NCBI GenBank assembly: GCA_000688615.1 | Contig: JHVA01000001.1 | Coordinates: forward strand, 682,001 to 746,000 | DNA length: 64,000 bases | Origin: Acidobacteriaceae bacterium KBS 146 | GTDB lineage: Bacteria; Acidobacteriota; Terriglobia; Terriglobales; Acidobacteriaceae | Reading direction: 5' to 3' | Shown here: one piece after another, positions 15,750-25,000 of the stretch | How the letters are laid out: every line of letters starts with the position of its first letter | Numbering within the stretch: the first letter of the stretch is position 1 | Notes under the pieces: model-generated | The model's input: only the letters and a program-made list of their open reading frames with translations | Database searches by the model: none | What the model was told of the DNA's origin: nothing | Program-made: the position numbers and the translations under genes

Positions 15750-16955
15750 ATGGCAATGGAGTTTTTGGGGCGACGGGAGTTTCTGCGGGCGGTGGGTTCA
15801 GCAGGACTGATGGCAGGGGTTCCAGCGCTGGCGGAGATGAGTGCGATTGAACCTAGCCAAATCGTCCACGAGATTGCGGAACCGGGCCAAGATGCTGGAG
15901 CGGCTCCGAAGCACTCCATCAAGTTTGCAGTGTGCGGCATGAGCCATGACCACATCTACGGCATGGTTGGCGCGATCCAGCGCGGCGGTGGTGTGCTGGT
16001 GGCGGCTTATGGTGCGGAGCCTGATAAGCTGGCGAACTTCAAGAAGAAGTTTCCCGATGTGAAGATCGTGTCGTCGGAGGACGCGATTCTGGACGATGCG
16101 TCGATTCAGCTGGTGCTGAGCTCCACGATTCCTGACCAGCGCGCGCCTTTGGGCGTACGGGTGATGAAGAGGGGTAAGGACTACCTGAGCGATAAGCCGG
16201 GTGCGACTTCGCTGGAGCAGATCGATGAGATTCGGAAGACGATTGCAGAGACGAAGCGCATCTACGGGATTCTGTACAGTGAACGCCTGGAGGTGAAGGC
16301 GGCGGTAAAGGCAGGAGACCTGGTAAAAGCTGGCGCGATCGGGCGTGTTATCCAGACGATCAATATTGCACCGCACCAGATTGTGCAGCACGGGATGGAT
16401 CCCTATGCGGGAGGCTCGGGAGGAAGGCCGGACTGGTTCTGGGATCCGGCGCGGTATGGAGGAATTCTGACGGACATTGGATCGCACCAGGTAGATCAGT
16501 TTCTGTACTACACAGGATCGACGCATGCCGAGGTGGTGGCTTCGCAGGTGGCGAATGTAAACCATCAACAGAAGCCGAAGTTCCAGGACTTTGGAGACAT
16601 GATGCTGCGCGGGGACCGCGGGTTCGGCTATGTGCGGCTGGACTGGTTTACTCCGGATGGGCTGGGGACGTGGGGAGATGGAAGGCTGTTCATTCTGGGA
16701 ACAGAGGGATACATCGAGCTGCGGAAGTATGTTGACGTTGCGCGGAGCAAGCAGGGGAACAACCTGTTCATCGTCGATAAGAACCAGCAGCGATATATCG
16801 ACTGCAACAACGTGACGCTTCCCTTTGGATCGCAGTTTGTGTCGGACATTGTGAACCGGACCCACACGGCGCAGGACCAGACACAGTGTCTGCTGGCGGC
16901 GGAGCTGGTGGTACGGGCGCAGATGAAGGCACAACACGTGACATTGAAGAGCTAG
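15750..16955 (+). CDS. Tat-exported Gfo/Idh/MocA-family oxidoreductase (1)
   Basis: A 401-residue NAD(P)-dependent oxidoreductase-like protein. The N-terminus has a twin-arginine signal, GRREFLRAVG followed by a hydrophobic stretch. A Rossmann domain starts with KFAVCGMSHDHIYGMVGA, and the usual EKP motif at the domain junction is YLSDKPGATS. The C-terminal domain has DIGSHQVDQFLYY. The family oxidises or epimerises sugars. Exported members carrying a bound cofactor are known, but the substrate here cannot be read. Followed after 46 bases by a second member, so probably one transcript. Confidence 0.85.
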   Translation: MAMEFLGRREFLRAVGSAGLMAGVPALAEMSAIEPSQIVHEIAEPGQDAGAAPKHSIKFAVCGMSHDHIYGMVGAIQRGGGVLVAAYGAEPDKLANFKKKFPDVKIVSSEDAILDDASIQLVLSSTIPDQRAPLGVRVMKRGKDYLSDKPGATSLEQIDEIRKTIAETKRIYGILYSERLEVKAAVKAGDLVKAGAIGRVIQTINIAPHQIVQHGMDPYAGGSGGRPDWFWDPARYGGILTDIGSHQVDQFLYYTGSTHAEVVASQVANVNHQQKPKFQDFGDMMLRGDRGFGYVRLDWFTPDGLGTWGDGRLFILGTEGYIELRKYVDVARSKQGNNLFIVDKNQQRYIDCNNVTLPFGSQFVSDIVNRTHTAQDQTQCLLAAELVVRAQMKAQHVTLKS

Positions 16956-17001
16956 ACTTGTCTGCGCAACGTGGACGGTTGCTTCAAGGGAGTCTGGACA
17001 G

Positions 17002-18381
17002 ATGGGCGATGTAAAGCGAAGAGAGTTTTTAAAGGTAGCGGCCGGAACAGCGGCCGCTATGGGATTTCCCACTATCGTTCCTTCCAGTGTTTTCGGGCAG
17101 ATGGCGCCGAGTGAACGGATCAACGTAGGCGCGATCGGAGTGGGAAGGATCTCGCGCGGACATGATCTGCCGGCGATCTTCAAGTACGATGGCGCGCGCG
17201 TGATTGCGGTATGCGATCTGGATGAAGAAAGAGCCGAGCTGGGACGGCAGTTCGTTACAGAGGCATACACGAAGAAGCTGGGCAAGCCGTACGATGCGGT
17301 AAAGGTCTATCACGACTATCACGAGCTGCTTGGTAACAAGGAGATCGATGCAGTCGTCATCTCGACTCCGGACCATCAGCATGCGATCGTGGGAGCGGCT
17401 GCGGTGAGAGCGGGGAAGGATGTGTATCTGCAGAAGCCAGCATCGCTGACGATTGCCGAGGGCCGCTATCTGAGTAATGCGGTACAGGCTTCGGGGAGGA
17501 TTCTGCAGATTGGAAGCCAGCAGCGGTCGTGGAAGCAGTTTCACCGGGCCTGCGAGCTGGTGCGGAATGGGCGCATCGGCGAGGTAAAACACGTCGAGAT
17601 TGGATTGCCGGGCGACCCTGCGGGTGGGAATGCCACACCAATGCCGGTACCGAAGGGATTCAACTACGATGCGTGGCTGGGATCGACGCCAATGGCTCCC
17701 TACACGGTGGACAGGGTGATGCCGCAGAAGGGGTTCGACAGGCCGGGATGGTTGCGCATGGAGCAGTTTGGCGCAGGCATGATAACCGGTTGGGGAGCGC
17801 ACCACGTCGACACGGCGCATTGGGGAATGAACACGGAGTATACGGGGCCGGTGGAGATATGGGGAACGGCTGAGTTTCCGAAGAGCGGGTTGTGGGATGT
17901 GCATGGAAAGTTCCTGACGCATGCGCGCTATGCGAACGGGGTGACGATGGATATCTCGGGGGATTTCCCCAACGGCATCAAGTGGTACGGGACCAAGGGC
18001 TGGATCTTTGTGACGCGCGACGAGATGATGACTCCGACGGCGGGAACGGGGAAGGTAGAGAAGATTGAGCCGCTGATGTCAAGCGATCCAAAGATTCTGG
18101 AGTCAGTGATTGGACCGAACGAGATTCACCTGGAGACTTCGGCCGAGCACCACGCGAACTGGCTGGATTGTGTGCGGTCGCGAAAGCAACCCCTGGCTCC
18201 AATTGAGATTGGACACAGGGCCTGCTCGACGTGCCTGCTGCACCACATAGCGATGAAGACGGGACGACATCTGCACTGGGATCCGGAGCGGGAGCGGTTC
18301 AGGGACGACGAGGCTGCGAACGCGATGCTTTCACGACCGCAACGATCGCCCTATACCTTCAAAGAGGCAAGCTGGGTTTAG
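17002..18381 (+). CDS. Tat-exported Gfo/Idh/MocA-family oxidoreductase (2)
   Basis: A 459-residue relative of the preceding gene product. Tat signal VKRREFLKVAAG, Rossmann opening INVGAIGVGRISRGHDL, and the junction motif is VYLQKPASL, with Gln in place of the usual Glu. The C-terminal domain holds GWGAHHVDTAHWGMN, in the position of the family's substrate-site histidines. Codons are strongly G-ended, as in the upstream gene, which supports a shared history. It may act with the first enzyme on a periplasmic sugar; this is an inference. Confidence 0.85.
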   Translation: MGDVKRREFLKVAAGTAAAMGFPTIVPSSVFGQMAPSERINVGAIGVGRISRGHDLPAIFKYDGARVIAVCDLDEERAELGRQFVTEAYTKKLGKPYDAVKVYHDYHELLGNKEIDAVVISTPDHQHAIVGAAAVRAGKDVYLQKPASLTIAEGRYLSNAVQASGRILQIGSQQRSWKQFHRACELVRNGRIGEVKHVEIGLPGDPAGGNATPMPVPKGFNYDAWLGSTPMAPYTVDRVMPQKGFDRPGWLRMEQFGAGMITGWGAHHVDTAHWGMNTEYTGPVEIWGTAEFPKSGLWDVHGKFLTHARYANGVTMDISGDFPNGIKWYGTKGWIFVTRDEMMTPTAGTGKVEKIEPLMSSDPKILESVIGPNEIHLETSAEHHANWLDCVRSRKQPLAPIEIGHRACSTCLLHHIAMKTGRHLHWDPERERFRDDEAANAMLSRPQRSPYTFKEASWV

Positions 18382-18385
18382 GGCG

Positions 18386-18832
18386 TCATTTTTCGGATGC
18401 GTCTCTGGTTTCGACAATGCCGCGCTCGATCGCCTGCTGATGAACTGCCTCATAACGATGCGCGAGGACATCAAGCTCCTTGTCGGAGAGATGCTCAATG
18501 TCGATCATCTCGTTTCGAGCGGATTTGATGGACTCGATGAGTTCATTGAGCTTGAGGTTGATTGCGCGGGCGTCGCGATTCTGAGTGTTCTGAATAAGAA
18601 AGACCATCAGAAAAGTGACGATGGTCGTGCCGGTGTTAATGATGAGCTGCCAGGTGTTTGAGTAATGGAAGAGCGGGCCAGTCGCCGCCCAAACGGCGAT
18701 GATCCCAATGGCCACCGCAAAGGCCCAGCGAGAACCGAGATAAGTACTGCAGCTATTCGCGAACAGTGCAAAGTGGTCTTTATGCGGTGAATCGGTTGGA
18801 GCACTTTTCTTACTTTCCACAGGTGTCTTCAT
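18386..18832 (-). CDS. Low-affinity iron permease family protein
   Basis: About 148 residues from ATG 18832. Two membrane segments (near WAFAVAIGIIAVWAATG and IVTFLMVFLI) carry the family's hallmark NTWQLIINTGTTIVTFLM and IQNTQNRD. A conserved charged tail follows (INLKLNELIES). The family is named after fungal Fet4 relatives; bacterial function is not well established. The frame is open to TTG 18898, but that part overlaps the cupin gene. Last gene of a minus-strand run starting at 21991. Confidence 0.78.
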   Translation of the reverse strand: MKTPVESKKSAPTDSPHKDHFALFANSCSTYLGSRWAFAVAIGIIAVWAATGPLFHYSNTWQLIINTGTTIVTFLMVFLIQNTQNRDARAINLKLNELIESIKSARNEMIDIEHLSDKELDVLAHRYEAVHQQAIERGIVETRDASEK

Positions 18833-18885
18833 TCCGATGGATGAGATGCGTCGAGACTGCTTACCTTTGCCTGCCCACTGTAAAG

Positions 18886-19470
18886 TCAGGCGATCCAAAG
18901 TTTCGGCAGGGCACCTGCTTTTCCTGCGACCGGGTCGGAAGCTGGAAAACGGACACGGCTAATTCGTTGGAGGACATCAGGAGTGGCTGCGGTGCGGCAG
19001 ATGTCCCAGTGTTCTCCCGGGGGATATGCGCCTACGACGAGAAAGTCATCGGATGCGGAGATGCGGCAATGTCCGGTGCCTGCGGGAAGAACGACGACAT
19101 CTCCGGCACGGACGGTAACGACAGTTCCCTGCTCGCCGCCGAGCATGAGATCGGCGTGTCCCGCGGCAAATCCGAGCACTTCGTGAGCGGTGGAATGGTA
19201 GTGGTGAAAGTTATAGACCCCGTTGCGCCACTGGGCCGGCCAGCCATTTTGCATGAAGAGCTTTTCCATACCATCGGCAAGGTCGTGACTGACTGGCATA
19301 GCTTTGCGATAGAGAAGCACGGGAAGCGCATTATTCGGCATCCAACCATTGGGCTTCAGGTGCAGCTGTTCCGGCAACTGCGGGGCTTGTTCTGTGGCCA
19401 TGGACTTTCCGGTCATGCCTGCGGCAATGATGCCAGCGGCAAACTTCCGACGATCGAGAGTGTTCTTCAT
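18886..19470 (-). CDS. Cupin-domain protein with Tat-like signal
   Basis: A 194-residue protein from ATG 19470, ten bases after the stop of the MmcQ/YjbR-type gene. The N-terminus has [13 protein letters not shown], a twin-arginine-like export signal. The cupin core shows [17 protein letters not shown] (metal-binding histidines and glutamate) and [15 protein letters not shown]. It resembles the YjlB-type cupins. The substrate is unknown. The frame continues upstream to 19542, but that extension overlaps the preceding gene. Confidence 0.8.
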   Translation of the reverse strand: MKNTLDRRKFAAGIIAAGMTGKSMATEQAPQLPEQLHLKPNGWMPNNALPVLLYRKAMPVSHDLADGMEKLFMQNGWPAQWRNGVYNFHHYHSTAHEVLGFAAGHADLMLGGEQGTVVTVRAGDVVVLPAGTGHCRISASDDFLVVGAYPPGEHWDICRTAATPDVLQRISRVRFPASDPVAGKAGALPKLWIA

Positions 19471-19480
19471 CCTGTGTTGA

Positions 19481-19870
19481 TTAGACGGCTTGAGCACTGA
19501 TGACGGATTGAGATTTTTTGGGAGCGATCTGGAGCCACGCATTTCGGATGTGAAGGGCCAGCTCTTCGTCGTCGACGGCGGCTAGTTCTACGCCTACCCA
19601 TCCTCGTACGCCTACAAAGGGTGGCTTGAAATATTTTGGAGCGGAGCTGCGAATCAGGACCTGTTGCAGACCCGGTTCGGCCGGGATCCAGACCGCGATA
19701 TGACCGTCATGGTGGTGATTGTTTGCGAACATGGCGAAGACCTTTTGATTGACAAAGAAGGTGGGTTCACCATGGGACAGCTTTTCCGATACGCCTGGAA
19801 GTGAGGAGCAGATTCTGCGTACGCGTGTAAGATGCTCACCGTTATCGGTCAGGTGACGTTCCGGGGACAT
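19481..19870 (-). CDS. MmcQ/YjbR family DNA-binding-like protein
   Basis: A 129-residue protein of the MmcQ/YjbR family (CyaY-like fold). Typical features are the opening [22 protein letters not shown], the VFAMF strand, and the end segment [22 protein letters not shown] ribosome site GGGAGGT lies six bases before ATG 19870. DNA binding has been proposed for the family, but the cellular role is not settled. It follows the DUF1800 gene by 27 bases. Confidence 0.8.
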   Translation of the reverse strand: MSPERHLTDNGEHLTRVRRICSSLPGVSEKLSHGEPTFFVNQKVFAMFANNHHHDGHIAVWIPAEPGLQQVLIRSSAPKYFKPPFVGVRGWVGVELAAVDDEELALHIRNAWLQIAPKKSQSVISAQAV

Positions 19871-19897
19871 AAGACACCTCCCGAACGACAGTGTAGT

Positions 19898-21991
19898 CTA
19901 TCGCATCTGAAACTCGGGACTTCCCATCACGAGTGCGGTAAGCAGGTTGAGGGTCTCGCTGGGCGAAGAAGGATTTAGCTTATCGAGTTGTTGATGAATG
20001 AGATCGTTGGTCTGGTGAGATATATCCTCCCCGATGAGAGAGGATTCGAGCAGGTGAAGGGCGAAGTCCTGACCGCTGATGCCAGCAGAGGACGGCGACG
20101 ATGTAGAGAGAGAGGCATCGCGATAGAGCTGCTGCGGTGATTTTGCGTTCGAGGCGGTTGCAACAACGGTTGACTGGGTAATCAGCGCCGTGGCAACCAA
20201 ATGGTCCGCATCGAATTTCTGGTTTGCGAACTTATTCTCGGTGAGGGCGTAGGCAAAATTCAAGCGGTCTACCAGCGCTGCCGAGTTCATCCAGTGATCT
20301 GCCGTGATGTAGTAGCCGGTGGGAGGAAGAGCGTAGTAAGGCGGCATTCCCATGGTTCTCAGGGTCTGGACAAGAGCGCCGGGATTGACGGGATCCGTTG
20401 CCGTTGTGCGGAATGCAGAGGCCACAAACTCGAGCGGGGTCTTCACCTTATTGCGGAAATACTTTTTTGAGTTGAACTCCGGGGACTGGACCATGGTGCG
20501 GAGGATCGATTTGATATCACCATCACTCGATAGCCAGGTCGCGGTCATACGATCGACCAGGGCAGGTGGAGGGTCGTCTGCAACAAAACGCTGAGCAAGC
20601 TTGTAGCAGATGAAGTGCGCCGTCTTTGGACTGGAAGCCAGAAGGGTAATTGCTTCGATACCCTCGTTTCTTTCCTGCTGTGCGTCCCCTGCTGATGCTC
20701 GATTCCCAATCGTGTGGCCGAGCCATTGTTTCGGACCGGGCTCATGGCGTCGTGGCTCGAAGATGAAGGGGCCTCCCTGGTGAGGACGATCAACGGTCCA
20801 ACCGGTAAGAATTGCCGAGAGTGCGATCACGTCGTCCTGGGTGTAACCGCCGTCGACTCCGAGGGTGTGGAGCTCCATGAGCTCACGGCCATAGTTTTCA
20901 TTGAGACCGCGACTAGTTTTCTGTGCTTTTGGGCGAGCTGGGTTGACTCCGTTTGCGATGGAGTTGGGGCCGATCGATTGCCAGTTGTCCAGATAGACCA
21001 TCATGGCCGGAGAGGTGGCTGTAGCCAAAAGCAGATCGCGAAATTTCCCCAGAGCATTCTTCCGGATGACATCGCGCTCATAGCTGGTGGTGTACCACTG
21101 ATCGGAGTTTTTACCGATGAAGACATTGAAGTGGTTGAACCAGAAGTCGGTCATCACCTCCTGGAGCTGTCGTTCAGAGAGGATGGCACGAAGGAGCTTC
21201 GCCTGAGAGAGTTCACTCGCGATCTGTGGCGATGAGTTCACGTTGGCCGACATGGCATTGAACAGCTCGCGCTCCCGAGGACTGAACTGCGACAGGAGCA
21301 GCCCCTTCTGCTCGCCGGAGAGGTAGGTCGTGAATGCGATGCGATCCGCTACAGGAAGCTTGATCAGCGTATTCATGCGCTGATTTCGCGGAAGGGTAAA
21401 GAGTTCTCCTGTGACGCGCGCGGCGACAGCGCGATCATGATCTACCTGTTGGCCGGGCTGAACATCCGTAGTCGAAGGAATGGTTTTGGGGTCGGTTTCT
21501 CCCTTTCGAATCTCCTGGTTGTGCAGCTTGACGAGTTGGACCTCGTAGACCGCAGCCAGTCCAGGGTCGGTGGGCGGCTGAACTTTTTCATTGGCGACAG
21601 CCTGAATCGTGGCACGATCGGGAAATGCAGTGAGTGCCTGTTCGGGCGTCATGGTGAGAGTCGGATAGTCGGCCAGGCGGTGGTTTACCGCATCGTCGTT
21701 GATGGTTTCCGGGGCCAGTTGTTGCTCAAACCATCGATCGATCCCTATCGAGAGCACCTTGTCTACTTCACCAGGACGAGGCCCAAAGGTAAGGCGATCG
21801 AGCAGTTGGATTGCACGATCCCGTTGCGAGAGAGGAACGAGAGCAGCTGGCTTTTGGGATGAAGATTTGGATCTGGCTGCCTTTGTGTGGACCACGGACT
21901 TCTTGGGGACCGATTGAGACGATGGGCTTTCCTGAGCACAAAGAGGCGCAACCGCGAGAGCCAGTATCAGGGAAAGAACCACGCGCATCAT
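19898..21991 (-). CDS. DUF1800 family exported protein
   Basis: A 697-residue protein. The start at ATG 21991 is preceded by AGGAGG six bases upstream and gives a clear signal peptide (MMRVVLSLILALAVAPLCAQ). After a low-complexity linker, the DUF1800 domain runs from LLDRLTFGPRPGEVDKVL through REVMTDFWFNHFNVF-type helices, YGRELMELHTLGVDGGYTQDD, LSAILTGWTVDR and a PLEFVASAFR tail. The family usually sits beside a DUF1501 protein and is linked to secreted-protein handling, but its function is unknown. No DUF1501 gene is adjacent here. Confidence 0.85.
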   Translation of the reverse strand: MMRVVLSLILALAVAPLCAQESPSSQSVPKKSVVHTKAARSKSSSQKPAALVPLSQRDRAIQLLDRLTFGPRPGEVDKVLSIGIDRWFEQQLAPETINDDAVNHRLADYPTLTMTPEQALTAFPDRATIQAVANEKVQPPTDPGLAAVYEVQLVKLHNQEIRKGETDPKTIPSTTDVQPGQQVDHDRAVAARVTGELFTLPRNQRMNTLIKLPVADRIAFTTYLSGEQKGLLLSQFSPRERELFNAMSANVNSSPQIASELSQAKLLRAILSERQLQEVMTDFWFNHFNVFIGKNSDQWYTTSYERDVIRKNALGKFRDLLLATATSPAMMVYLDNWQSIGPNSIANGVNPARPKAQKTSRGLNENYGRELMELHTLGVDGGYTQDDVIALSAILTGWTVDRPHQGGPFIFEPRRHEPGPKQWLGHTIGNRASAGDAQQERNEGIEAITLLASSPKTAHFICYKLAQRFVADDPPPALVDRMTATWLSSDGDIKSILRTMVQSPEFNSKKYFRNKVKTPLEFVASAFRTTATDPVNPGALVQTLRTMGMPPYYALPPTGYYITADHWMNSAALVDRLNFAYALTENKFANQKFDADHLVATALITQSTVVATASNAKSPQQLYRDASLSTSSPSSAGISGQDFALHLLESSLIGEDISHQTNDLIHQQLDKLNPSSPSETLNLLTALVMGSPEFQMR

Positions 21992-22124
21992 CAGGAGCCT
22001 CCTACCGGTTGAACAAGAGGTTACACACAAAAGTTGTGGTCGAACGGAAGAAGGGTTTCGAATGTGGGTGTGGCGATCCGTCAGCGAATACGGCAGGATG
22101 GAGCAACATCCTCCTCCACGACAC

Positions 22125-22832
22125 CTAATCTTTCGTGGTTTGGAGGACAGATCGGGATTTGCGGAATCGCTTGCCTGCGGTGTAAACCGTTCGCGCCAGA
22201 AGCAGGATGACAAGCACGGCTGTCACTTTCCAGGGGGTCCGGACGCCGGTTTTTACAAGCCACCAGTAGTGAATCACCGCAGCGAAGGCGGCTAGGTAGA
22301 CGAGGCGATGCAGCCCCTGCCATCGTTTACCTCCCATGGCACGCATGATGAAGGCTGGAGAGGTGACCGCCAAAGCCAGCAAGATGAGCCACGCAAGGAA
22401 ACCCACCTGAATGAACCGACGTTTAAGTACGTCGTCCCAGATGGTTGGCCAGACCATCTTCCACTCTGCGACAGCCCTGCCGGGATGTCCCTGGCGCATG
22501 CTTGTGAGCACTGCGGGCAGATCGTAGCCGGAGAACAGGAAGACATAAGTCGCCAGATGCAGCGATGCGTAAAAGAAGGCGTATAGGCCGATGAGACGCC
22601 TAAAGCGGATAAGCCAAGCAAACCGAGGGGATAAGCGGCGAAGTGGAGTAATCGCAAGAGAGGCGAGAAGGATCCAGAGGGCCCAGTTGCCGGTGAAGTG
22701 AGTGATGTAGGCGACCGGGTCCGGATCGAGCTCAAGAGCGCCTGAGGTATAGAAGCGGATGAGCCAGAAAAACGGCGCAATGCATACGACGTGCAAGATT
22801 GCTTTGAGGATCAGGATGTTGCGTTTTGACAT
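22125..22832 (-). CDS. msrQ: Heme-binding membrane subunit MsrQ
   Basis: A 235-residue membrane protein of the ferric-reductase-like (YedZ) family. It has six apparent transmembrane segments with histidines in SLHLATYVFLFSGYD and LHRLVYLAAFAAVIHYWW that fit heme ligation. MsrQ passes electrons to periplasmic MsrP for repair of oxidised methionines. It begins 21 bases after msrP on the same strand, the usual operon order. Confidence 0.92.
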   Translation of the reverse strand: MSKRNILILKAILHVVCIAPFFWLIRFYTSGALELDPDPVAYITHFTGNWALWILLASLAITPLRRLSPRFAWLIRFRRLIGLYAFFYASLHLATYVFLFSGYDLPAVLTSMRQGHPGRAVAEWKMVWPTIWDDVLKRRFIQVGFLAWLILLALAVTSPAFIMRAMGGKRWQGLHRLVYLAAFAAVIHYWWLVKTGVRTPWKVTAVLVILLLARTVYTAGKRFRKSRSVLQTTKD

Positions 22833-22853
22833 GAAGAAGATAGTCTGGCGCGA

Positions 22854-23840
22854 TCAGTAGTAGCGCTTGAGGTCCATTCCATTGTAGAGGCTGGCTACTT
22901 GATCGCCATATCCATTGAACATCTGTGTTGGAATTGTGCGTGGGAAGGCTGAACTGTCGATGCGCCGCTCGTGAGCCTGACTCCAACGGGGATGATCGAC
23001 CTTGGGATTGACGTTCGAGTAAAACCCGTACTCCTGTGAGCTGATCTGATTCCACGTGGTGTGAGGCTGTTTGTCTGTGAAATGAACCCGAACGATCGAT
23101 TTGGCGCTCTTGAAACCATACTTCCAAGGCAGAACCACGCGAATGGGAGCGCCGTTCTGATTGGGCAGAACCTGACCGTAGCAACCGAAGGTGAGGAGAG
23201 CCAATGGATTCATGGCTTCGTCGAGCCGCAAACCTTCGCTGTAAGGCCAGTCGTAACCGCCGGGGAGATCGGGCATCTGCTTTCGGTCAACGAGCGTGAA
23301 GAACTGTATATATTTAGCGCTCGGGAGAGGTTGGCAGAGATTTACGAACTCCGACAGTGAGTATCCGTCCCATGGGATGACCATCGACCAGGCCTCGACA
23401 CAGCGGTGGCGGTAGACGCGGGATTCGGTGGGCCGGTATTTCAAGATGGTGTCGATATCGAGCGACTGAGGCTTCTTTACCATGCCGGTGACCTGAACGG
23501 TCCACGGGCGAGTCTTCAAGGTATGGGCATTTTTCGCAGGATCGCTCTTCTCGGTTCCGAATTCATAAAAATTGTTGTAGTGGGTCGCTTTAGCGAAAGG
23601 CGTCTGGTTTTCGGTGGTGTTGTACTGGCTGGGAGCCGCAGGCAACGTTTGCGCGTGGACGGTAGAAGAAGGCAGGAGAAATCCGGGGAGACGGCCTGCC
23701 GCCAGAGCCCCTGCGGTAAGCGTAGCTGCTCCACCAATTACAAACCGCCGCTGCTTTCGATAACGTTCGAAGGAGTCCTGAGGGGTGATATCAGAGGAGT
23801 GAATGGTTGCGTCGAGGCTTTCAGAACGGCGGAGCAGCAT
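22854..23840 (-). CDS. msrP: Protein-methionine-sulfoxide reductase catalytic subunit MsrP
   Basis: A 328-residue molybdopterin enzyme of the sulfite-oxidase fold. A Tat signal lies at RKQRRFVIGGAATLTAG (residues 28-44). The molybdenum ligand cysteine is Cys147 in YRHRCVEAWSMV. The conserved GAPIRVVLPWKYGFKS and SIVRVHFTD segments follow. ATG 23840 has GAAGGGA five bases upstream and is preferred to 23876. Exported folded to the periplasm, where it reduces methionine sulfoxide with electrons from MsrQ. Confidence 0.93.
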   Translation of the reverse strand: MLLRRSESLDATIHSSDITPQDSFERYRKQRRFVIGGAATLTAGALAAGRLPGFLLPSSTVHAQTLPAAPSQYNTTENQTPFAKATHYNNFYEFGTEKSDPAKNAHTLKTRPWTVQVTGMVKKPQSLDIDTILKYRPTESRVYRHRCVEAWSMVIPWDGYSLSEFVNLCQPLPSAKYIQFFTLVDRKQMPDLPGGYDWPYSEGLRLDEAMNPLALLTFGCYGQVLPNQNGAPIRVVLPWKYGFKSAKSIVRVHFTDKQPHTTWNQISSQEYGFYSNVNPKVDHPRWSQAHERRIDSSAFPRTIPTQMFNGYGDQVASLYNGMDLKRYY

Positions 23841-24001
23841 TGGTATTCCCTTCCCGGAAGGAGCGTCTTCTCTCAAAGGAAGAACGCACCTCTTGTCTTA
23901 TTGGATCGACTGTATCGGCAAAAGTAACGTATAAACAGATTTTCGTTGATTCGGAAGGGGAAGGTTGCGTCACAAGGCCGGGCGGGAGCAAACTGTCTGG
24001 C

Positions 24002-24772
24002 ATGATAACCGCTGCTCGCGAGAAGGACTTGTTTAGTGCGGCTGATATGCTGCTCGACGCCCGTAGAACCTGCCAACCGATTGCAGACCTGCCAACAGAG
24101 CTTCGTCCGACAACGCTGGAGGAGGCGTATGTGGTTCAGGACAGGATGTCCTGGGCCTACGAAGCGATTGGGGGATGGAAGGTCGGCGCGCCGACCCCGG
24201 ACGCTACCCCGACCTTTGCACCGATGCCGGCAGACTGGATCACTTGCACGGGATGTGAGTTGCGGGGACTGGCCCATCGGTATCGAGGTGTTGAAGCCGA
24301 AATTGCCTTTAAGTTGGGGGCAGATCTTCCCCCCCGCGATGTCCCCTATACGCGAGAGGAAGTCTTTGATGCGATTGCGAGCATGCATCCGGCGATCGAG
24401 ATCCTGGAGACTGCGCTGATCGATCCCGACCAGGCGACCAAACTGACGGCCACCGCTGATATGGCGATGCATGGTGGCTTTGTGTATGGCAATCCTGTGC
24501 GCGACTGGAGAGATATCGATTTTTCGAAGGAGACGGTATCCCTGACGATTGATGGAGCCGTGCGGGTGGAGCGCACGGGTTCGAATACGTCCGGGGATCT
24601 AACGCGGTTGCTGCCCTGGTTAGCTAACGAAGGAGCCGGTCGCACTGAAGGATTGAGAAAAGGTGACTGGATTACCACCGGGAGCTGGACAGGAAACACG
24701 ATTGCTGCCTCCGGAGTTGCGGTGGAGGCCAACTTCACTCGTGCGGGCCGGGTTACGTTCCGCTTCGCCTAG
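24002..24772 (+). CDS. 2-keto-4-pentenoate hydratase / fumarylacetoacetase-family protein
   Basis: A 256-residue protein of the MhpD/FAH fold. Family marks are YVVQDRMSWAYEAIGGWKVGAP, the metal-site acidic pair in YRGVEAEIAF, IASMHPAIEILETAL and GDWITTGSWTG. Relatives hydrate or decarboxylate 2-oxo acids in aromatic degradation. No such pathway is adjacent, so the role is open. The frame is open from 23807, but the extra region is antisense to msrP, so the ATG at 24002 is chosen. Confidence 0.83.
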   Translation: MITAAREKDLFSAADMLLDARRTCQPIADLPTELRPTTLEEAYVVQDRMSWAYEAIGGWKVGAPTPDATPTFAPMPADWITCTGCELRGLAHRYRGVEAEIAFKLGADLPPRDVPYTREEVFDAIASMHPAIEILETALIDPDQATKLTATADMAMHGGFVYGNPVRDWRDIDFSKETVSLTIDGAVRVERTGSNTSGDLTRLLPWLANEGAGRTEGLRKGDWITTGSWTGNTIAASGVAVEANFTRAGRVTFRFA

Positions 24773-24856
24773 ATTTATCCCGAGCTGCCTGCTCTGAGGG
24801 AGAGGTGGCTACGTCGCAAACACTGCATAACGGGTCTTTCTTCCCGGCCTACCGCA

Positions 24857-24886
24857 TTTGTGGTGTTTCACCTTCAGTACCACAAA
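24857..24886. promoter_or_regulatory. Inverted repeat upstream of ku
   Basis: TTTGTGGT (24857-24864) and ACCACAAA (24879-24886) are exact complements 14 bases apart, about 115 bases before the ku start. It could be an operator or a chance repeat. Confidence 0.25.
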
Positions 24887-25000
24887 ATGTTGTAGAAAAA
24901 ATGGCATCTAAGACGGTATCGTGGGGAATCTGATGAGCAGGCGAGGTTTCTCCCTGTAATTCGTTCGACTTGGCGCTGTTTGCCAGATGCGAGGTTATCG

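Noticed and set aside
15798..17285. 495-residue minus-strand frame
   Set aside because: It is antisense to two Gfo/Idh/MocA genes with strong G-ended codons, which suppress stop codons on the other strand.
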